A stretch of DNA of 64,000 nucleotides from Vreelandella piezotolerans (GTDB lineage Bacteria > Pseudomonadota > Gammaproteobacteria > Pseudomonadales > Halomonadaceae): assembly GCF_012427705.1 (NCBI RefSeq), contig NZ_CP048602.1, positions 1,922,001 to 1,986,000 on the forward strand, written 5' to 3'. The notes beneath the pieces were generated by a model. That model saw only the letters and a list, made by a program, of their open reading frames with translations. It made no database searches and was not told where the DNA came from. Below, in pieces: positions 1 through 9,460 of the stretch. The position numbers and the translations under genes are program-made. The stretch's first letter is position 1, and the number at the start of each line of letters is the position of its first letter.

Positions 1-144
1 AAGGTCGACCTGCACACCCTGCGTCAGCATAGGAGCGGTAATCATAAAGATGACCAACAGCACGAGCATGACGTCGATGAAGGGGACGACATTGATTTCC
101 CCCATCGGCTTGCTTTTGCCACTACGATTGAACGGACCTTGCAT
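1..144 (-). CDS. tolR: TolR (partial, C-terminal part outside window)
   Basis: This is the N-terminal 48 residues of the inner-membrane protein TolR of the Tol-Pal system, which couples the proton gradient to outer-membrane invagination at division. The fragment has a short cytoplasmic lead ([17 protein letters not shown]) followed by the transmembrane segment with the family's conserved aspartate in [17 protein letters not shown], the residue that takes part in proton flow with TolQ. The ATG at 144 lies 11 bases after the tolQ stop, so it is the next gene of the same operon. The gene runs off the left edge of the window. TolR and ExbD are homologous; the tolQ and ybgC neighbours decide for TolR. 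Confidence 0.93.
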   Translation of the reverse strand, partial: MQGPFNRSGKSKPMGEINVVPFIDVMLVLLVIFMITAPMLTQGVQVDL

Positions 145-155
145 GGCAGACTCCC

Positions 156-851
156 TTAACCAGCGCTAGGTTTGCCGTCACGCCCTTGCAGATTACGATG
201 CAAAATGGCGTGAAACTCCTCAGCAAAGTCTTCGTATTTGCCCAGTAGGCGGGACGCATTGTTGGAGAGACGGTTATAAAAAATAACGGCGGGAATCGCA
301 GCGAAGAGCCCCATGGCGGTGGCAATCAGCGCCTCTGCAATCCAGGGGGCCACCGTGGCGAGCGTGGCTTGTTGCGTCATGGAGAGCGACTGGAACGACC
401 CCATGATGCCCCACACCGTGCCAAATAGGCCGATATAGGGACTGGCAGAGGCGACCGTTGCCAAGAACACGAGATGCTGAGTCAGACGATCCTCTTCCCG
501 CGACCAGGCAACGCGCATGCTGCGTTGAACGCCTTCGAGAACGGTGTCAGCACTGCGAGTCTTGGGCATCAAGCGATTGAACTCACGAAAACCAGCTTGA
601 AAAATATGCTCTGCGCCGTGCCGAGGATCGTCCGCAGGAATCTCACGGTAGAGTTCGTTCAAGTCAACGCCAGACCAAAACGACTCTTCGAACTGGTTGT
701 ACTCCTGCTTGGCTCGTCGTAGCGCGATACTGCGCTGAAAAATCACCACCCACGAGAGAATTGACCCCACCACGAGCAGCAACATGACCAGCTGTACGAC
801 CGTGCTGGCGCTCATTATCAAGTGGGGAATGGACATGGCGTTATCGTTCAC
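156..851 (-). CDS. tolQ: TolQ proton channel subunit of Tol-Pal
   Basis: TolQ is the MotA/ExbB-type inner-membrane subunit that forms the proton channel of Tol-Pal with TolR. The 231-residue protein has the expected N-terminal membrane helix (about residues 12-35) and the two C-terminal helices with the family stretches [14 protein letters not shown] and [19 protein letters not shown]. Length and order of helices match Escherichia coli TolQ (230 residues). I chose the GTG at 851 because GAGGG lies five bases upstream. An ATG at 836 and a TTG at 866 are alternatives in the same frame. It sits between ybgC and tolR in the classic order, all on the minus strand. Confidence 0.95.
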   Translation of the reverse strand: MNDNAMSIPHLIMSASTVVQLVMLLLVVGSILSWVVIFQRSIALRRAKQEYNQFEESFWSGVDLNELYREIPADDPRHGAEHIFQAGFREFNRLMPKTRSADTVLEGVQRSMRVAWSREEDRLTQHLVFLATVASASPYIGLFGTVWGIMGSFQSLSMTQQATLATVAPWIAEALIATAMGLFAAIPAVIFYNRLSNNASRLLGKYEDFAEEFHAILHRNLQGRDGKPSAG

Positions 852-879
852 AGTTGCCCTCTTCAATCAATTAGTGTCG

Positions 880-1278
880 TTATCGACGGGATACGGTGTT
901 AAGTGATGATGGCCACGCTTTGGGGCGCAGTGTTGCTGCGTGCAAGCAGGCTATCTCGACTGTGGCAGAGCACAAGAGTTCCTTTTCACGAAAAACCTGC
1001 TGCGCGAACGTCATTCGGCAGCGTCCCTGCTCCGCGATGCTGGCCGTCACCGTGAGCGCCTCATCTAACCGGGCCGGTTTGGCATAGTGACAGGCCATGC
1101 GGTATACCACTAGCTGCGTACCTTCGTCTAGCAGCGTTTGCTGGTCGAGGCCTAAATCTCTCAACCACTCACTGCGTGCACGCTCCATAAACTTCAAGTA
1201 GTTAACGTAGTAGACAATTCCCCCCGCGTCAGTATCTTCCATATAAACCCGCACGGGGATGCTAAATGTTTCGCTCAT
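880..1278 (-). CDS. ybgC: YbgC-type acyl-CoA thioesterase
   Basis: This 132-residue hotdog-fold thioesterase belongs to the YbgC family that is co-transcribed with tol-pal genes in many Gram-negatives. The signature [20 protein letters not shown] carries the catalytic aspartate of the 4-hydroxybenzoyl-CoA thioesterase/YbgC group near residue 17, followed by [10 protein letters not shown]. The ATG at 1278 overlaps the ruvB stop (ATGA), which indicates translational coupling and rules out the longer upstream reading. In E. coli the protein acts on short-chain or malonyl acyl-CoA in vitro and is linked to phospholipid metabolism; its cellular role is still loosely defined. Confidence 0.93.
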   Translation of the reverse strand: MSETFSIPVRVYMEDTDAGGIVYYVNYLKFMERARSEWLRDLGLDQQTLLDEGTQLVVYRMACHYAKPARLDEALTVTASIAEQGRCRMTFAQQVFREKELLCSATVEIACLHAATLRPKAWPSSLNTVSRR

Positions 1279-2312
1279 GGTCGACGCTCTCCCTCGGCAT
1301 TGATCGAATGCTCGTGGGGCACGCGGTCGAAGTGCAACCAAGCTTGGCGGGTAACCACGCGTCCCCTGGGGGTACGCATCATTAGGCCTTGCTGAATCAA
1401 ATACGGCTCGATAACGTCTTCGATGGTATCGCGCTCTTCGCCAATGGCGGCAGACAGTGAGTCGACCCCGACCGGACCGCCATCGAACTTGTCGATCATG
1501 GCCAGCAGCAGGCGTCGGTCCATATGATCCAACCCGTGATGATCGACGTTTAGCATATTGAGTGCCGCATCGGCGAGCGTCACGTCCACCACGCCGTCGC
1601 CCTTGATGTCGGCGTAGTCGCGTACCCTGCGCAGCAACCGATTGGCAATACGAGGCGTCCCACGAGAGCGCCGGGCGACTTCGATGGCCCCTTCACGGCT
1701 GGTTTCCACGCCAAGCAAACGGGCGGAGCGCGCGACGATTTCGGTTAGCTCTTCGAGGTTATAAAATTCGAGGCGTTGCACGATGCCAAAGCGGTCGCGT
1801 AGCGGAGACGTGAGCAGTCCTGCTCGTGTCGTGGCACCTACCAGTGTGAACTTTGGGAGATCCAGCTTGATGGATCGCGCTGCGGGGCCTTCACCGATCA
1901 TGATATCGAGTTGAAAATCCTCCATCGCCGGATACAGAACTTCCTCTACCACGGGAGAGAGGCGGTGGATTTCATCGATGAACAGCACATCGCCAGGCTC
2001 GAGATTCGTGAGCATGGCGGCAAGGTCGCCGGCGCGCTCGAGCACCGGACCAGACGTCGATTTCAACCCGACGCCCATTTCGGTGGCAATGATGTTTGCG
2101 AGCGTCGTTTTGCCCAACCCTGGCGGGCCGAAGACCAGGGTGTGGTCCAGACTCTCCTCGCGCAGCCGTGCCGCCCCAATGAAAATCTCCAACTGCTCGC
2201 GCACCCGTGGCTGGCCAATATAATCCTTGAGGTGCTTGGGACGAATCGCATGGTCGATGCGCACTTCGCCTTGCTCGGGCTCGGCGGCAATTAATCGGTC
2301 GTGTTCTAACAT
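1275..2312 (-). CDS. ruvB: RuvB, Holliday junction branch-migration ATPase
   Basis: RuvB is the hexameric AAA+ motor that drives branch migration of Holliday junctions together with RuvA. The 345-residue protein shows Walker A (GPPGLGKTT, near residue 62), Walker B (LFIDEIHRL), the sensor stretch LVGATTRAG and the C-terminal winged-helix domain with [11 protein letters not shown]. Length matches the family (about 336-350). It follows ruvA with a 51-base gap and overlaps ybgC by four bases. I see no LexA box in front of the ruvC-ruvA-ruvB run, so SOS control is not evident here. Confidence 0.97.
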   Translation of the reverse strand: MLEHDRLIAAEPEQGEVRIDHAIRPKHLKDYIGQPRVREQLEIFIGAARLREESLDHTLVFGPPGLGKTTLANIIATEMGVGLKSTSGPVLERAGDLAAMLTNLEPGDVLFIDEIHRLSPVVEEVLYPAMEDFQLDIMIGEGPAARSIKLDLPKFTLVGATTRAGLLTSPLRDRFGIVQRLEFYNLEELTEIVARSARLLGVETSREGAIEVARRSRGTPRIANRLLRRVRDYADIKGDGVVDVTLADAALNMLNVDHHGLDHMDRRLLLAMIDKFDGGPVGVDSLSAAIGEERDTIEDVIEPYLIQQGLMMRTPRGRVVTRQAWLHFDRVPHEHSINAEGERRP

Positions 2313-2363
2313 AGTGACTCTTCTGGAGTGCTTACCAAGGCGTACTCATGATACCCGTACAGC

Positions 2364-2972
2364 TCAACCAGACATTCGCTTGGTCAATGCGGCTTTGATG
2401 AGGGCTTCGGTGCTCTGGTTCGGATCAACATCGGCGAGCATTTTGGCCGCCTCGGTCAACTTATAACCCAGGCTGACGAGAGCGGCTTCTGCGTCTGCCA
2501 AATGGTCTCTAGGCGCGGCTCGTCCACTGGTAGCTTCTAAAGCGAGGGGAGCATGACTGCCCTGCTCCCAATCCGGAAAGCGGTCGCGCATTTCGATGAT
2601 CAAACGCTCCGCCGTTTTTTTACCCACTCCTGGCAGCTTCGTCAGTGCTTTGCTGTCGTCGTCTCGCACGCAGCGCATAAAAGCGTCTTCATCCATACCG
2701 GATAGAATCGCCAAGGCAAGCTTGGGGCCGACGCCGTTGACTTTGATTAGCGCACGAAATAATGCCCGTTCATGCTCGCGTCCAAAGCCATAAAGCAAAT
2801 GGGCATCGTCACGTATTGTCAGATGGGTATATAGCATCACCTGCTCGCCAGGGGCTGGCAGCGCCACGAAGGTGTTCATTGAGGCTTCGAGCTCGTAACC
2901 TACCCCGTGAACGTCAACCACCATCCACGGCGGCTGTTTTTCCAGCAATAAGCCCGTCAAACGTCCAATCAT
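2364..2972 (-). CDS. ruvA: RuvA, Holliday junction DNA-binding subunit
   Basis: RuvA forms the tetramer that grips the four-way junction and loads RuvB. The 202-residue protein starts MIGRLTGLLLEK, typical of the family, with the OB-fold domain first, then the helix-hairpin-helix pair (FRALIKVNGVGPKLALAIL and LTKLPGVGKKTAERLIIEM), and the RuvB-binding domain III at the end (EAALVSLGYKLTEA). The ATG at 2972 has GAGG six bases upstream and matches known RuvA N-termini better than the in-frame start 18 bases earlier. It lies between ruvC and ruvB. Confidence 0.97.
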   Translation of the reverse strand: MIGRLTGLLLEKQPPWMVVDVHGVGYELEASMNTFVALPAPGEQVMLYTHLTIRDDAHLLYGFGREHERALFRALIKVNGVGPKLALAILSGMDEDAFMRCVRDDDSKALTKLPGVGKKTAERLIIEMRDRFPDWEQGSHAPLALEATSGRAAPRDHLADAEAALVSLGYKLTEAAKMLADVDPNQSTEALIKAALTKRMSG

Positions 2973-3039
2973 CCTTTGCCTCACAGCCATTCGAAGTAGC
3001 GGTCACTATAAAGCTACTCTGTACAGATGACCAGTAACC

Positions 3040-3591
3040 CTAAAGCCGCCAACGACCGGTAGCGCGGCGTTTACTGCGAGATGGCGTCGCCATGACGAGC
3101 GCACTCCCTGCATAGGCGTGCGTCAAGGCAATCGCCAGCGCGTCGGCAGCATCCGCTTGGGGGGTGGCCGATAGGCCAAGCAGCGTAGTGACCATGTGCT
3201 GAACTTGGCTTTTATCGGCTCCCCCTTGCCCGGTTACCGCCTGTTTGATCTGCCGCGCTGCGTACTCGGCAATGCTTAATCCATGGTTCGCTAGGCAGAC
3301 CAGCGCCGCTCCACGGGCTTGACCGAGTTTCAGCGCGGAGTCTGCATTTTTGGCCATAAACACCCGCTCGACGGCGACGGCATCGGGGCGATGAAGCCCT
3401 ATCACCTCGCCAATCCCTGCATAAATCTGAGCCAGGCGCTGCTCTAGCGCTCCCTCAGCCGTTCGAATGCAGCCGCTGGCTACATAGCGTGGCTTCATCC
3501 CTACTAGGTCAATCACTCCATACCCGGTGATCCTGGAACCTGGATCGATCCCCAGAATTCTAATCGTCGCAGGGGGCTGTCTTTCGTCCAT
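3040..3591 (-). CDS. ruvC: RuvC, Holliday junction resolvase
   Basis: RuvC is the RNase H-fold endonuclease that cuts Holliday junctions symmetrically. The 183-residue protein contains the first catalytic aspartate in [14 protein letters not shown], the glutamate in [19 protein letters not shown] and the C-terminal acidic pair in [15 protein letters not shown]. These are all four expected active-site carboxylates. I chose the ATG at 3591; a GTG two codons upstream is possible. The gene heads ruvC-ruvA-ruvB. In pseudomonads and enterics yebC usually sits between aspS and ruvC; here it is missing and a terminator separates them. Confidence 0.96.
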   Translation of the reverse strand: MDERQPPATIRILGIDPGSRITGYGVIDLVGMKPRYVASGCIRTAEGALEQRLAQIYAGIGEVIGLHRPDAVAVERVFMAKNADSALKLGQARGAALVCLANHGLSIAEYAARQIKQAVTGQGGADKSQVQHMVTTLLGLSATPQADAADALAIALTHAYAGSALVMATPSRSKRRATGRWRL

Positions 3592-3635
3592 GGACACTTC
3601 TCTTCGCCCTCTTCCTTTAGTACTACCTGAAACAA

Positions 3636-3663
3636 AAACACCGACGCTGGCGCGTCGGTGTTT
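3636..3663 (-). terminator. Rho-independent terminator of aspS
   Basis: A 12-bp perfect stem closes a four-base loop (TGGC). On the minus strand it is followed by TTTTTGTTT, as expected for an intrinsic terminator. It ends the fmdB-aspS transcript and separates it from ruvC. Confidence 0.85.
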
Positions 3664-3688
3664 GACTCGTCAATGCGATAAGGCGATC

Positions 3689-5470
3689 TTATTCGCCCGC
3701 AGCATCCGCCTTTACTTTTTGGCGCAAGCGAATGTTGAGCTCTTTGAGCTGGTCAGCGCTGACCTCACCCGGGGCGTCGGTCATCAAACAAGCCGCACTT
3801 TGCGTTTTCGGGAAGGCAATGACTTCACGAATGGTTTTTGCGCCCGCCATGAGCATGACCAGACGATCCAAACCAAAGGCAAGGCCGCCGTGGGGCGGTG
3901 CGCCGTACTGCAGCGCATCCAGCAAGAAGCCGAACTTCTCTTGCGCTTCTTCTTGCCCAATACCCAAAATCTCGAACACGGTGCTCTGCATGGTTTGGTC
4001 ATGGATACGGATAGAGCCACCGCCAAGTTCCGTACCATTAAGCACCATGTCGTAAGCGCGGGAGAGCGCTTTGGCCGGGTCGGCCTTCAACGCTTCCGGC
4101 GAACAAGACGGTGCCGTAAACGGGTGATGAAGCGGGCTTAAGCGGCCATTGTCGTCGGCTTCGAACATGGGGAAGTCAACGACCCACAGGGGCGCCCACG
4201 CCTGGGTGTAGAGGTCAAGATCGGCCCCGAGCTTGACGCGCAGCGCACCAATGGCTTCATTGACGATACGCGCTTTGTCGGCACCGAAGAAGATGATGTC
4301 ACCATCCTCGGCCCCCACACGGTCCAGCAGCTCTTCGACGACGTTCTCCATGAACTTGACGATCGGCGACTGCAAGCCATCCAGCCCTTTGGCACGTTCG
4401 TTGATCTTGATCCACGCCAGGCCTTTCGCACCATAAATACCCACGAACTTGGTGTATTCATCGATCTCTTTACGAGAAAGCTTGGCGCCACCCGGCACTT
4501 TGAGCGCCGCCACACGACCGTCGTCTGCGCTGGCCGGGCCGGAAAAGACCTTGAAATCCACCTGCTTCATGAGGTCATCGACATCCGTCAGCTCCAACGG
4601 AATACGCAGGTCGGGCTTGTCGGAACCAAAGCGGTCCATGGCTTCTTGCCAGGTCATGCGCGGGAACTCGGGAAGTTCGACACTCAACACTTCCTGGAAC
4701 AACTGACGAATCATGGCTTCGGTAATGCCCATGATGTCGTTCTCTTCCACGAAAGAGGCTTCGATATCGATCTGCGTAAACTCCGGCTGACGGTCAGCAC
4801 GCAGGTCCTCGTCACGGAAACACTTGGCAATTTGGTAGTAGCGATCGAAACCCGCCACCATCAACAGCTGCTTGAACAGCTGGGGGGACTGCGGCAGCGC
4901 AAAGAAGCTGCCTGCATGGGTGCGGCTAGGTACCAGATAGTCTCGCGCGCCTTCAGGTGTGGCACGGGTCAGTACCGGCGTTTCGATGTCCAAGAATCCT
5001 TGGTTTTCCAGGTAGGCACGAACGCTATGTGAAATACGCGAACGAAGACGCAGTTTCTCGATCATATCGGGCCGACGTAAATCGATATAGCGATGCTTCA
5101 AACGCACTTCTTCACCGACTTTGCCATGCTCGTCGAGCTGGAAAGGCGGCGTTGCGGCGGTATTGAGCACCTCGACGTCTTTTGCCAGCACTTCGATCAT
5201 GCCGGTGGGCATGTTGGGGTTCTGAGTGCCTTCGGGGCGCAGCCGAACGCGGCCAGTGATGCGCAGAACGTATTCACTGCGAGCACGATCGGCATTAGCA
5301 AACGCCTCGGCGGTATCGGGGTCGACGACGAACTGGGCGATACCGTCACGGTCGCGCATGTCGAGAAAAATAACCCCACCGTGGTCACGACGGCGGTGAA
5401 CCCAACCGCAAACGGTGACCGTTTGATCCACCAATGTTTCGTTAAGCTGGCCGCAATAATGGCTGCGCAT
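3689..5470 (-). CDS. aspS: Aspartyl-tRNA synthetase
   Basis: AspS charges tRNA-Asp (class IIb synthetase). The 593-residue protein has the N-terminal OB-fold anticodon-binding domain ([20 protein letters not shown]), motif 2 around [19 protein letters not shown], the bacterial GAD insertion domain in the middle, and motif 3 ([15 protein letters not shown]) near the C-terminus. The ATG at 5470 has AGGA eight bases upstream and gives the usual [11 protein letters not shown] beginning; the in-frame start 27 bases earlier is less likely. Whether it is discriminating or also charges tRNA-Asn depends on residues I cannot assign with confidence. It follows the FmdB-like gene by 63 bases and is probably co-transcribed with it. 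Confidence 0.97.
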   Translation of the reverse strand: MRSHYCGQLNETLVDQTVTVCGWVHRRRDHGGVIFLDMRDRDGIAQFVVDPDTAEAFANADRARSEYVLRITGRVRLRPEGTQNPNMPTGMIEVLAKDVEVLNTAATPPFQLDEHGKVGEEVRLKHRYIDLRRPDMIEKLRLRSRISHSVRAYLENQGFLDIETPVLTRATPEGARDYLVPSRTHAGSFFALPQSPQLFKQLLMVAGFDRYYQIAKCFRDEDLRADRQPEFTQIDIEASFVEENDIMGITEAMIRQLFQEVLSVELPEFPRMTWQEAMDRFGSDKPDLRIPLELTDVDDLMKQVDFKVFSGPASADDGRVAALKVPGGAKLSRKEIDEYTKFVGIYGAKGLAWIKINERAKGLDGLQSPIVKFMENVVEELLDRVGAEDGDIIFFGADKARIVNEAIGALRVKLGADLDLYTQAWAPLWVVDFPMFEADDNGRLSPLHHPFTAPSCSPEALKADPAKALSRAYDMVLNGTELGGGSIRIHDQTMQSTVFEILGIGQEEAQEKFGFLLDALQYGAPPHGGLAFGLDRLVMLMAGAKTIREVIAFPKTQSAACLMTDAPGEVSADQLKELNIRLRQKVKADAAGE

Positions 5471-5526
5471 GTCACATCCTGTTCTGTTTCGTGGCAATTA
5501 AGTTGTCTTGGGCCATGGCCCTGACA

Positions 5527-5545
5527 GCCGCGGCTATGCCGCGGC
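5527..5545 (-). repeat. GC-rich inverted repeat around the fmdB stop codon
   Basis: The self-complementary octamer GCCGCGGC occurs twice, separated by TAT. The fmdB stop codon (TAG) falls in the loop. There is no T-tract on the minus strand, so it is not a standard terminator. It could be an mRNA-stabilising or attenuating hairpin between fmdB and aspS. Confidence 0.5.
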
Positions 5546-5809
5546 GCCTTTGTTTGTTGACGTGCTGCTGGCATCGCTTTTCGCGCTACCGGAAGCTTGT
5601 CCTTCAGCAGCAAGATTCTTTTTGCTGCCTGTCTTGAAATCAGTTTCGTACCAACCGCCACCCGCTAAGCGGAACCCGGCTGCAGAGACCAAGCGCTCCA
5701 GATCATCTTGCTGACATGCAGGGCAGCTTTTTAACGGATCTGCGCTAATTTTCTGAAGTTTTTCCATGCGATGGCCGCAGGCCTTGCACTCGTACTCATA
5801 GATGGGCAT
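5534..5809 (-). CDS. FmdB-family zinc-ribbon protein
   Basis: This 91-residue protein begins MPIYEYECKACGH and has two CxxC pairs (CKAC and CPAC), the zinc ribbon of the FmdB/CxxC_CxxC_SSSS family. FAGGGWYETDFK-like text follows (LAGGGWYETDFKTG), also typical. The C-terminal third is a low-complexity Ala/Ser tail. The family is named after a putative regulator of formamidase in Methylophilus, but its function in proteobacteria is unknown. Its position directly upstream of aspS is conserved in many gammaproteobacteria and suggests co-transcription with the synthetase. Confidence 0.9.
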   Translation of the reverse strand: MPIYEYECKACGHRMEKLQKISADPLKSCPACQQDDLERLVSAAGFRLAGGGWYETDFKTGSKKNLAAEGQASGSAKSDASSTSTNKGAAA

Positions 5810-6009
5810 GTTGATGGCTCCTGAAAAAGCTCAACTCCAACAGGTTTCGTCTTGTCGGTATCGCGGTTCACCCGACGTTATCAGGCTGACAATATGTGGC
5901 CTGCCAGGATAAATTCCAAGACTGCGGTCGATAGAGCGGTCATTATACCCTTTTGTGCCCCCTGCCGAGCAAGGCCAAGCGGCTTTCGGCAATGAATGGA
6001 GAACATGCA

Positions 6010-6960
6010 ATGCCCAACGCGGTCATACTGGATGCCCAAAGCCTTGGCCCAGACATCGATTTGACGGCGATTCGTAACGCTGTCACGCACTTAGAGATCC
6101 ATCAGCAGAGCACCACGACGCAAGCTCGTGAACGCTTGGTCGAAGCAGAGATCGCGATCGTCAACAAGGTCAAACTCGACGCCGACACGCTCGCTCAGCT
6201 ACCTTCTTTGCGACTCATTTGTGTGCTGGCCACTGGGCTGAACAACATCGATCTGGAGGCCGCTAAAGCGCATAACATCGCCGTCAAGAACGTCTCGGCC
6301 TATGGCACAGCCAGTGTCTCGCAACATACCCTCATGCTCATGCTGTCATTGGCCAATCGCCTCCCCCGCTATCAAGCGGACATTGCCGATGGAAAATGGC
6401 AGGACAGTGACTTTTTCTGCTTGCAGGAACATCCCACACTGCAGTTGTCTGGCAAGCAACTGGTCATGGTCGGCCAAGGGGAACTGGGGTCTGAAGTGGC
6501 ACGTTTAGCCGAAGCCTTTGGTATGCAAGTCACGTTTGCCGCCCGACCCGGCAATGAGCACAACGATCAGCGGCCGTCCTTGGACGAACTGCTGCCCACC
6601 GCCGACGTCATCAGCCTACACTGTCCGCTGAACGAGGCTACGAAACACCTTCTCAACAAGGAGCGTCTTGCCAAGGCCAAGCCGTCACTCTTGATCGTCA
6701 ACTGTGCCCGTGGCGGCATCATCGACGAAGTGGCGGCGCTCGAGGCCCTTCGTAACGGGGACATTGGTGGGTTAGCGGTCGATGTGCTGCCTACCGAGCC
6801 GCCCAAAGACGGGCATCCGCTCCTCGATGCTCTGGCAAAAGCAGAACCGCTCAATTTGATCGTAACGCCTCACAACGCTTGGATAACGCCTGAAGCACGG
6901 CAAAACATCGTTGGCCTCACTGCCGACAATATCCGCGCTTGGCAAACCGAGGCTCACTAA
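6010..6960 (+). CDS. D-2-hydroxyacid dehydrogenase (glycerate dehydrogenase/hydroxypyruvate reductase-like)
   Basis: The 316-residue protein is an NAD(P)-dependent D-isomer-specific 2-hydroxyacid dehydrogenase. The Rossmann segment is VMVGQGELGSEVARLAEAFG (a GxGxxG variant with Q and L inserted). The catalytic arginine is in NCARGGIIDE, the glutamate in VDVLPTEPP and the histidine in TPHNAWITPEAR, so the active site is complete. The overall pattern is closest to glycerate dehydrogenases/hydroxypyruvate reductases (HprA type), but the substrate cannot be fixed from sequence alone. The ATG at 6010 has GGAG eight bases upstream and fits the family N-terminus. It is transcribed away from fmdB-aspS and ends 29 bases from the convergent acyP. 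Confidence 0.88.
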   Translation: MPNAVILDAQSLGPDIDLTAIRNAVTHLEIHQQSTTTQARERLVEAEIAIVNKVKLDADTLAQLPSLRLICVLATGLNNIDLEAAKAHNIAVKNVSAYGTASVSQHTLMLMLSLANRLPRYQADIADGKWQDSDFFCLQEHPTLQLSGKQLVMVGQGELGSEVARLAEAFGMQVTFAARPGNEHNDQRPSLDELLPTADVISLHCPLNEATKHLLNKERLAKAKPSLLIVNCARGGIIDEVAALEALRNGDIGGLAVDVLPTEPPKDGHPLLDALAKAEPLNLIVTPHNAWITPEARQNIVGLTADNIRAWQTEAH

Positions 6961-6989
6961 CTTTTTCACCCAGTGCCAGTAGCACGTAT

Positions 6990-7265
6990 CTAGTAGGTCG
7001 AGAAGTGGTCAGGGGCGTATTGGTTCTCGAGTGTCTCCAGCGTGACATGAGTGACCTGCGCCCCTTGTGGACCTTGCCATAGCCATTGACCAAGCTCTGA
7101 GACGGCCGCAACCTGGCCACACATGAGCACTTCCACACGACCATCAGGCAAGTTTTTCGCATAGCCGGTGACGCCTCTCAAGAGTGCTTGCTCTTGAGTA
7201 GCACGGCGATACCAGACGCCCTGCACTTTTCCCGTTACGAATGCACGTACACAGCATTGAGCCAT
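6990..7265 (-). CDS. acyP: Acylphosphatase
   Basis: A 91-residue acylphosphatase that hydrolyses carboxyl-phosphate bonds. The family signature GKVQGVWYRRATQEQA contains the phosphate-binding loop and catalytic arginine (YRR). The second motif GYAKNLPDGRVEVLMCG contains the catalytic asparagine. Length matches the family (about 90-98). It starts 16 bases after the YihY-family gene and is probably in the same transcript. Confidence 0.93.
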   Translation of the reverse strand: MAQCCVRAFVTGKVQGVWYRRATQEQALLRGVTGYAKNLPDGRVEVLMCGQVAAVSELGQWLWQGPQGAQVTHVTLETLENQYAPDHFSTY

Positions 7266-7281
7266 CGTCCACTCCTTAACA

Positions 7282-8181
7282 TCAAAGCAGTTCTCGCTTG
7301 ACCAGCACGGCGCTATTGCGTGGCACTAGCGGACGTCCACGGCGTAACAGCAGCGAGCGCGTAAAAGCAGCACCAAACAGCAAAATAAGCGAGCTATAGT
7401 ACACCCACAAAAGAATCATGACGACGGACCCCGCCGCTCCATAGGTCGACGCCGTCGCGGTATAAGCCAAGTAGATCGCAATCACGCTGCGCCCAATGGT
7501 GAAAAGCACGGCAGTGACGACAGCGCCAATCAATACATCCTGCCAGCGTAACACGACATCCGGCAGTACTTTAAAGATAGTGGCAAAGAGTAAAGCGACC
7601 ATGGCCAGTGAAATCAAAGATTCTGCGGTCGTCGTCAGTAGACTTGCGAAAGGGAGAAGATCATTAGCAGCGTGAAGCATCCCTCTGAGCATGACACCGA
7701 GCACAAGCGAGACGAGCAGAATAAAGCCAATCGAAAGTACGACGGTCAGCGAGAGCAGTCGGTTTTTGATGAAAATAAATGCACTGTTACTGGTCGGTTT
7801 AGCGGTCACTCCCCAAATGGTATTGAGCGAGAACTGCATCTGGGCAAAGACGGTCGTGGCACCGACGAGTAACGCAATAAAGCCAAGTAAGGTCGGCAGG
7901 ATACCCGACTCTTCAATGCGCGATTGCGCCACGGCTTGCTCGACCGCCAAGGCCGCATCCACTCCTAAAGTGCCTTGTAATTGGGCGACAATTTGGCCCT
8001 GGGCGGCCTCTTCTCCTAACACCACACCAATCACGGTAACGGCAATGATAACCGTCGGTGCGAGCGAAAACAGCGTATAAAATGCCAATGATCCGGCATA
8101 ACTGAACGCATTGCGCTCGAGCCATAACGACGTTGCATCCTGAACCACGTTCCACCAAAACGTGAGTGTCTTTTTAATCAT
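7282..8181 (-). CDS. YihY/BrkB-family inner-membrane protein
   Basis: The 299-residue protein is predicted to have six membrane helices and belongs to the YihY/UPF0761 family (once called ribonuclease BN or BrkB-like). Recognisable pieces are NAFSYAGSLAFYTLFSLAPTVIIAV near the start, ATTVFAQMQFSLNTIWGV in the middle and ASTYGAAGSVVMILLWVYYSS near the end. Its function is unknown; the old RNase assignment was withdrawn. I chose the ATG at 8181, which has GAAGGG seven bases upstream, over the longer reading. It lies upstream of acyP. Confidence 0.88.
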   Translation of the reverse strand: MIKKTLTFWWNVVQDATSLWLERNAFSYAGSLAFYTLFSLAPTVIIAVTVIGVVLGEEAAQGQIVAQLQGTLGVDAALAVEQAVAQSRIEESGILPTLLGFIALLVGATTVFAQMQFSLNTIWGVTAKPTSNSAFIFIKNRLLSLTVVLSIGFILLVSLVLGVMLRGMLHAANDLLPFASLLTTTAESLISLAMVALLFATIFKVLPDVVLRWQDVLIGAVVTAVLFTIGRSVIAIYLAYTATASTYGAAGSVVMILLWVYYSSLILLFGAAFTRSLLLRRGRPLVPRNSAVLVKRELL

Positions 8182-8355
8182 AGTGTTTCCCTTCAACGCA
8201 GTGTATAGCGTTCTTTTGCAACGCCGGTCTGACAACGAATGAATAAGCATACCTAATCAAAGCGTTGAGCGCAGTCATGATTGCATTGCAGGGATGTAGG
8301 GTGGCGATCATAATGGCACCGCTCTATTCTTCATTTTCCGCAATCAGGAAATGCG

Positions 8356-9450
8356 ATGAACTCAGATGCAGCCCGATCTGCCACATCTTACGACTTTGAT
8401 TGCTTAGTGTTCATAGGTCGATTTCAGCCACCCCACTTGGGGCATCTGGCCATTATTCGAGAAGCGCTCAAAAAAGCGCGCCAAGTGATCGTCATGGTGG
8501 GCTCATCCTGGCAAGCACGGTCGTTACGCAATCCCTGGCATTTCAATGAGCGCCAATCGATGCTTCGCTCAGGATTTGACGATGCGGACAATCAGCGGCT
8601 TGAAATCACTCCCCTGTTGGATGCGCTTTATAACGATGATGTGTGGGTGAGAGACGTACAGCGCAAGGTGCGCGATCTGGCTACCCCCGCCAATGCACGC
8701 TTACCGCGCATTGGGCTCATTGGTGCGAGTCGCGGCCAATCAAGCTACTATCTCTCGCTTTTCCCCCAGTGGGAGTCCGTCAGTGTCCCGTTGGTCGAAG
8801 GTATTTCAGCTAGTCACATTCGTGAGCGGCTGTTTCGTTCCCCTGGCTCTACCGATGACTACTTGAGTACCGGTGCTTACCATGACTTGCCACCCGGCGT
8901 CGTAGAGAGCGTCAGAGATTTTTGCAAAGGAAATGCTTACCATCGGCTGCTGGAAGAGCAGCAGCTTCTAGACCAATATCGTCACGCCTGGTCCCAGGCA
9001 CCCTATCCGCCTATTTTCGTCACGGTGAACGCTGTTGTCGTTCAGTCGGGTCATGTGCTGTTAGTCAAGCGTACGGCGGCGCCGGGCAAAGGATTGTTCG
9101 CCCTCCCCGGTGGTTTCATCAACCCCCATGAGCGTTTGCTAGATGCTTGCTTGCGTGAACTTCGCGAACGGCTCCGGCTGAAAGTACCAGAGCCCGTTTT
9201 GAAAGGCTCGCTAAAGGGTCAGCGGCTGTTCGATGAGCCACACCGCAGCTGGCGAGGTCGCACGTTGGCCGAGGCGTTTTACTTTGCTTTGCGGCCCGAC
9301 CAGCAGTTGCCCCGCCTTAAACCCGTCAAGGGCGGCGATCACGCACGCTGGGTGGCGCTTGCCGACCTGGAGCCCGAAAGCCTCTTTGAAGACCATTTTT
9401 TCATTATCCAAAACTTCCTCGGCCTGCCCGCAGATTTTGGCTCTCTTTAG
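8356..9450 (+). CDS. Bifunctional NMN adenylyltransferase / Nudix protein (NadM-Nudix type)
   Basis: The 364-residue protein joins two domains. Residues about 10-180 are a nucleotidyltransferase of the archaeal-type NMN adenylyltransferase family, with the loop FIGRFQPPHLGHLAII (HxGH motif) and a late EGISASHIRERL phosphate-binding stretch. Residues about 200-345 are a Nudix domain with GGFINPHERLLDACLRELR. In known bifunctional proteins of this layout (Synechocystis slr0787, Francisella NadM) the first domain makes NAD and the second can hydrolyse ADP-ribose. Here the Nudix box reads RELRERLRL where the consensus has REUxEExGU. The second metal-binding glutamate is therefore arginine and the glycine is lost, so the hydrolase activity may be altered or absent. 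Confidence 0.87.
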   Translation: MNSDAARSATSYDFDCLVFIGRFQPPHLGHLAIIREALKKARQVIVMVGSSWQARSLRNPWHFNERQSMLRSGFDDADNQRLEITPLLDALYNDDVWVRDVQRKVRDLATPANARLPRIGLIGASRGQSSYYLSLFPQWESVSVPLVEGISASHIRERLFRSPGSTDDYLSTGAYHDLPPGVVESVRDFCKGNAYHRLLEEQQLLDQYRHAWSQAPYPPIFVTVNAVVVQSGHVLLVKRTAAPGKGLFALPGGFINPHERLLDACLRELRERLRLKVPEPVLKGSLKGQRLFDEPHRSWRGRTLAEAFYFALRPDQQLPRLKPVKGGDHARWVALADLEPESLFEDHFFIIQNFLGLPADFGSL

Positions 9451-9460
9451 AGCTACACGT

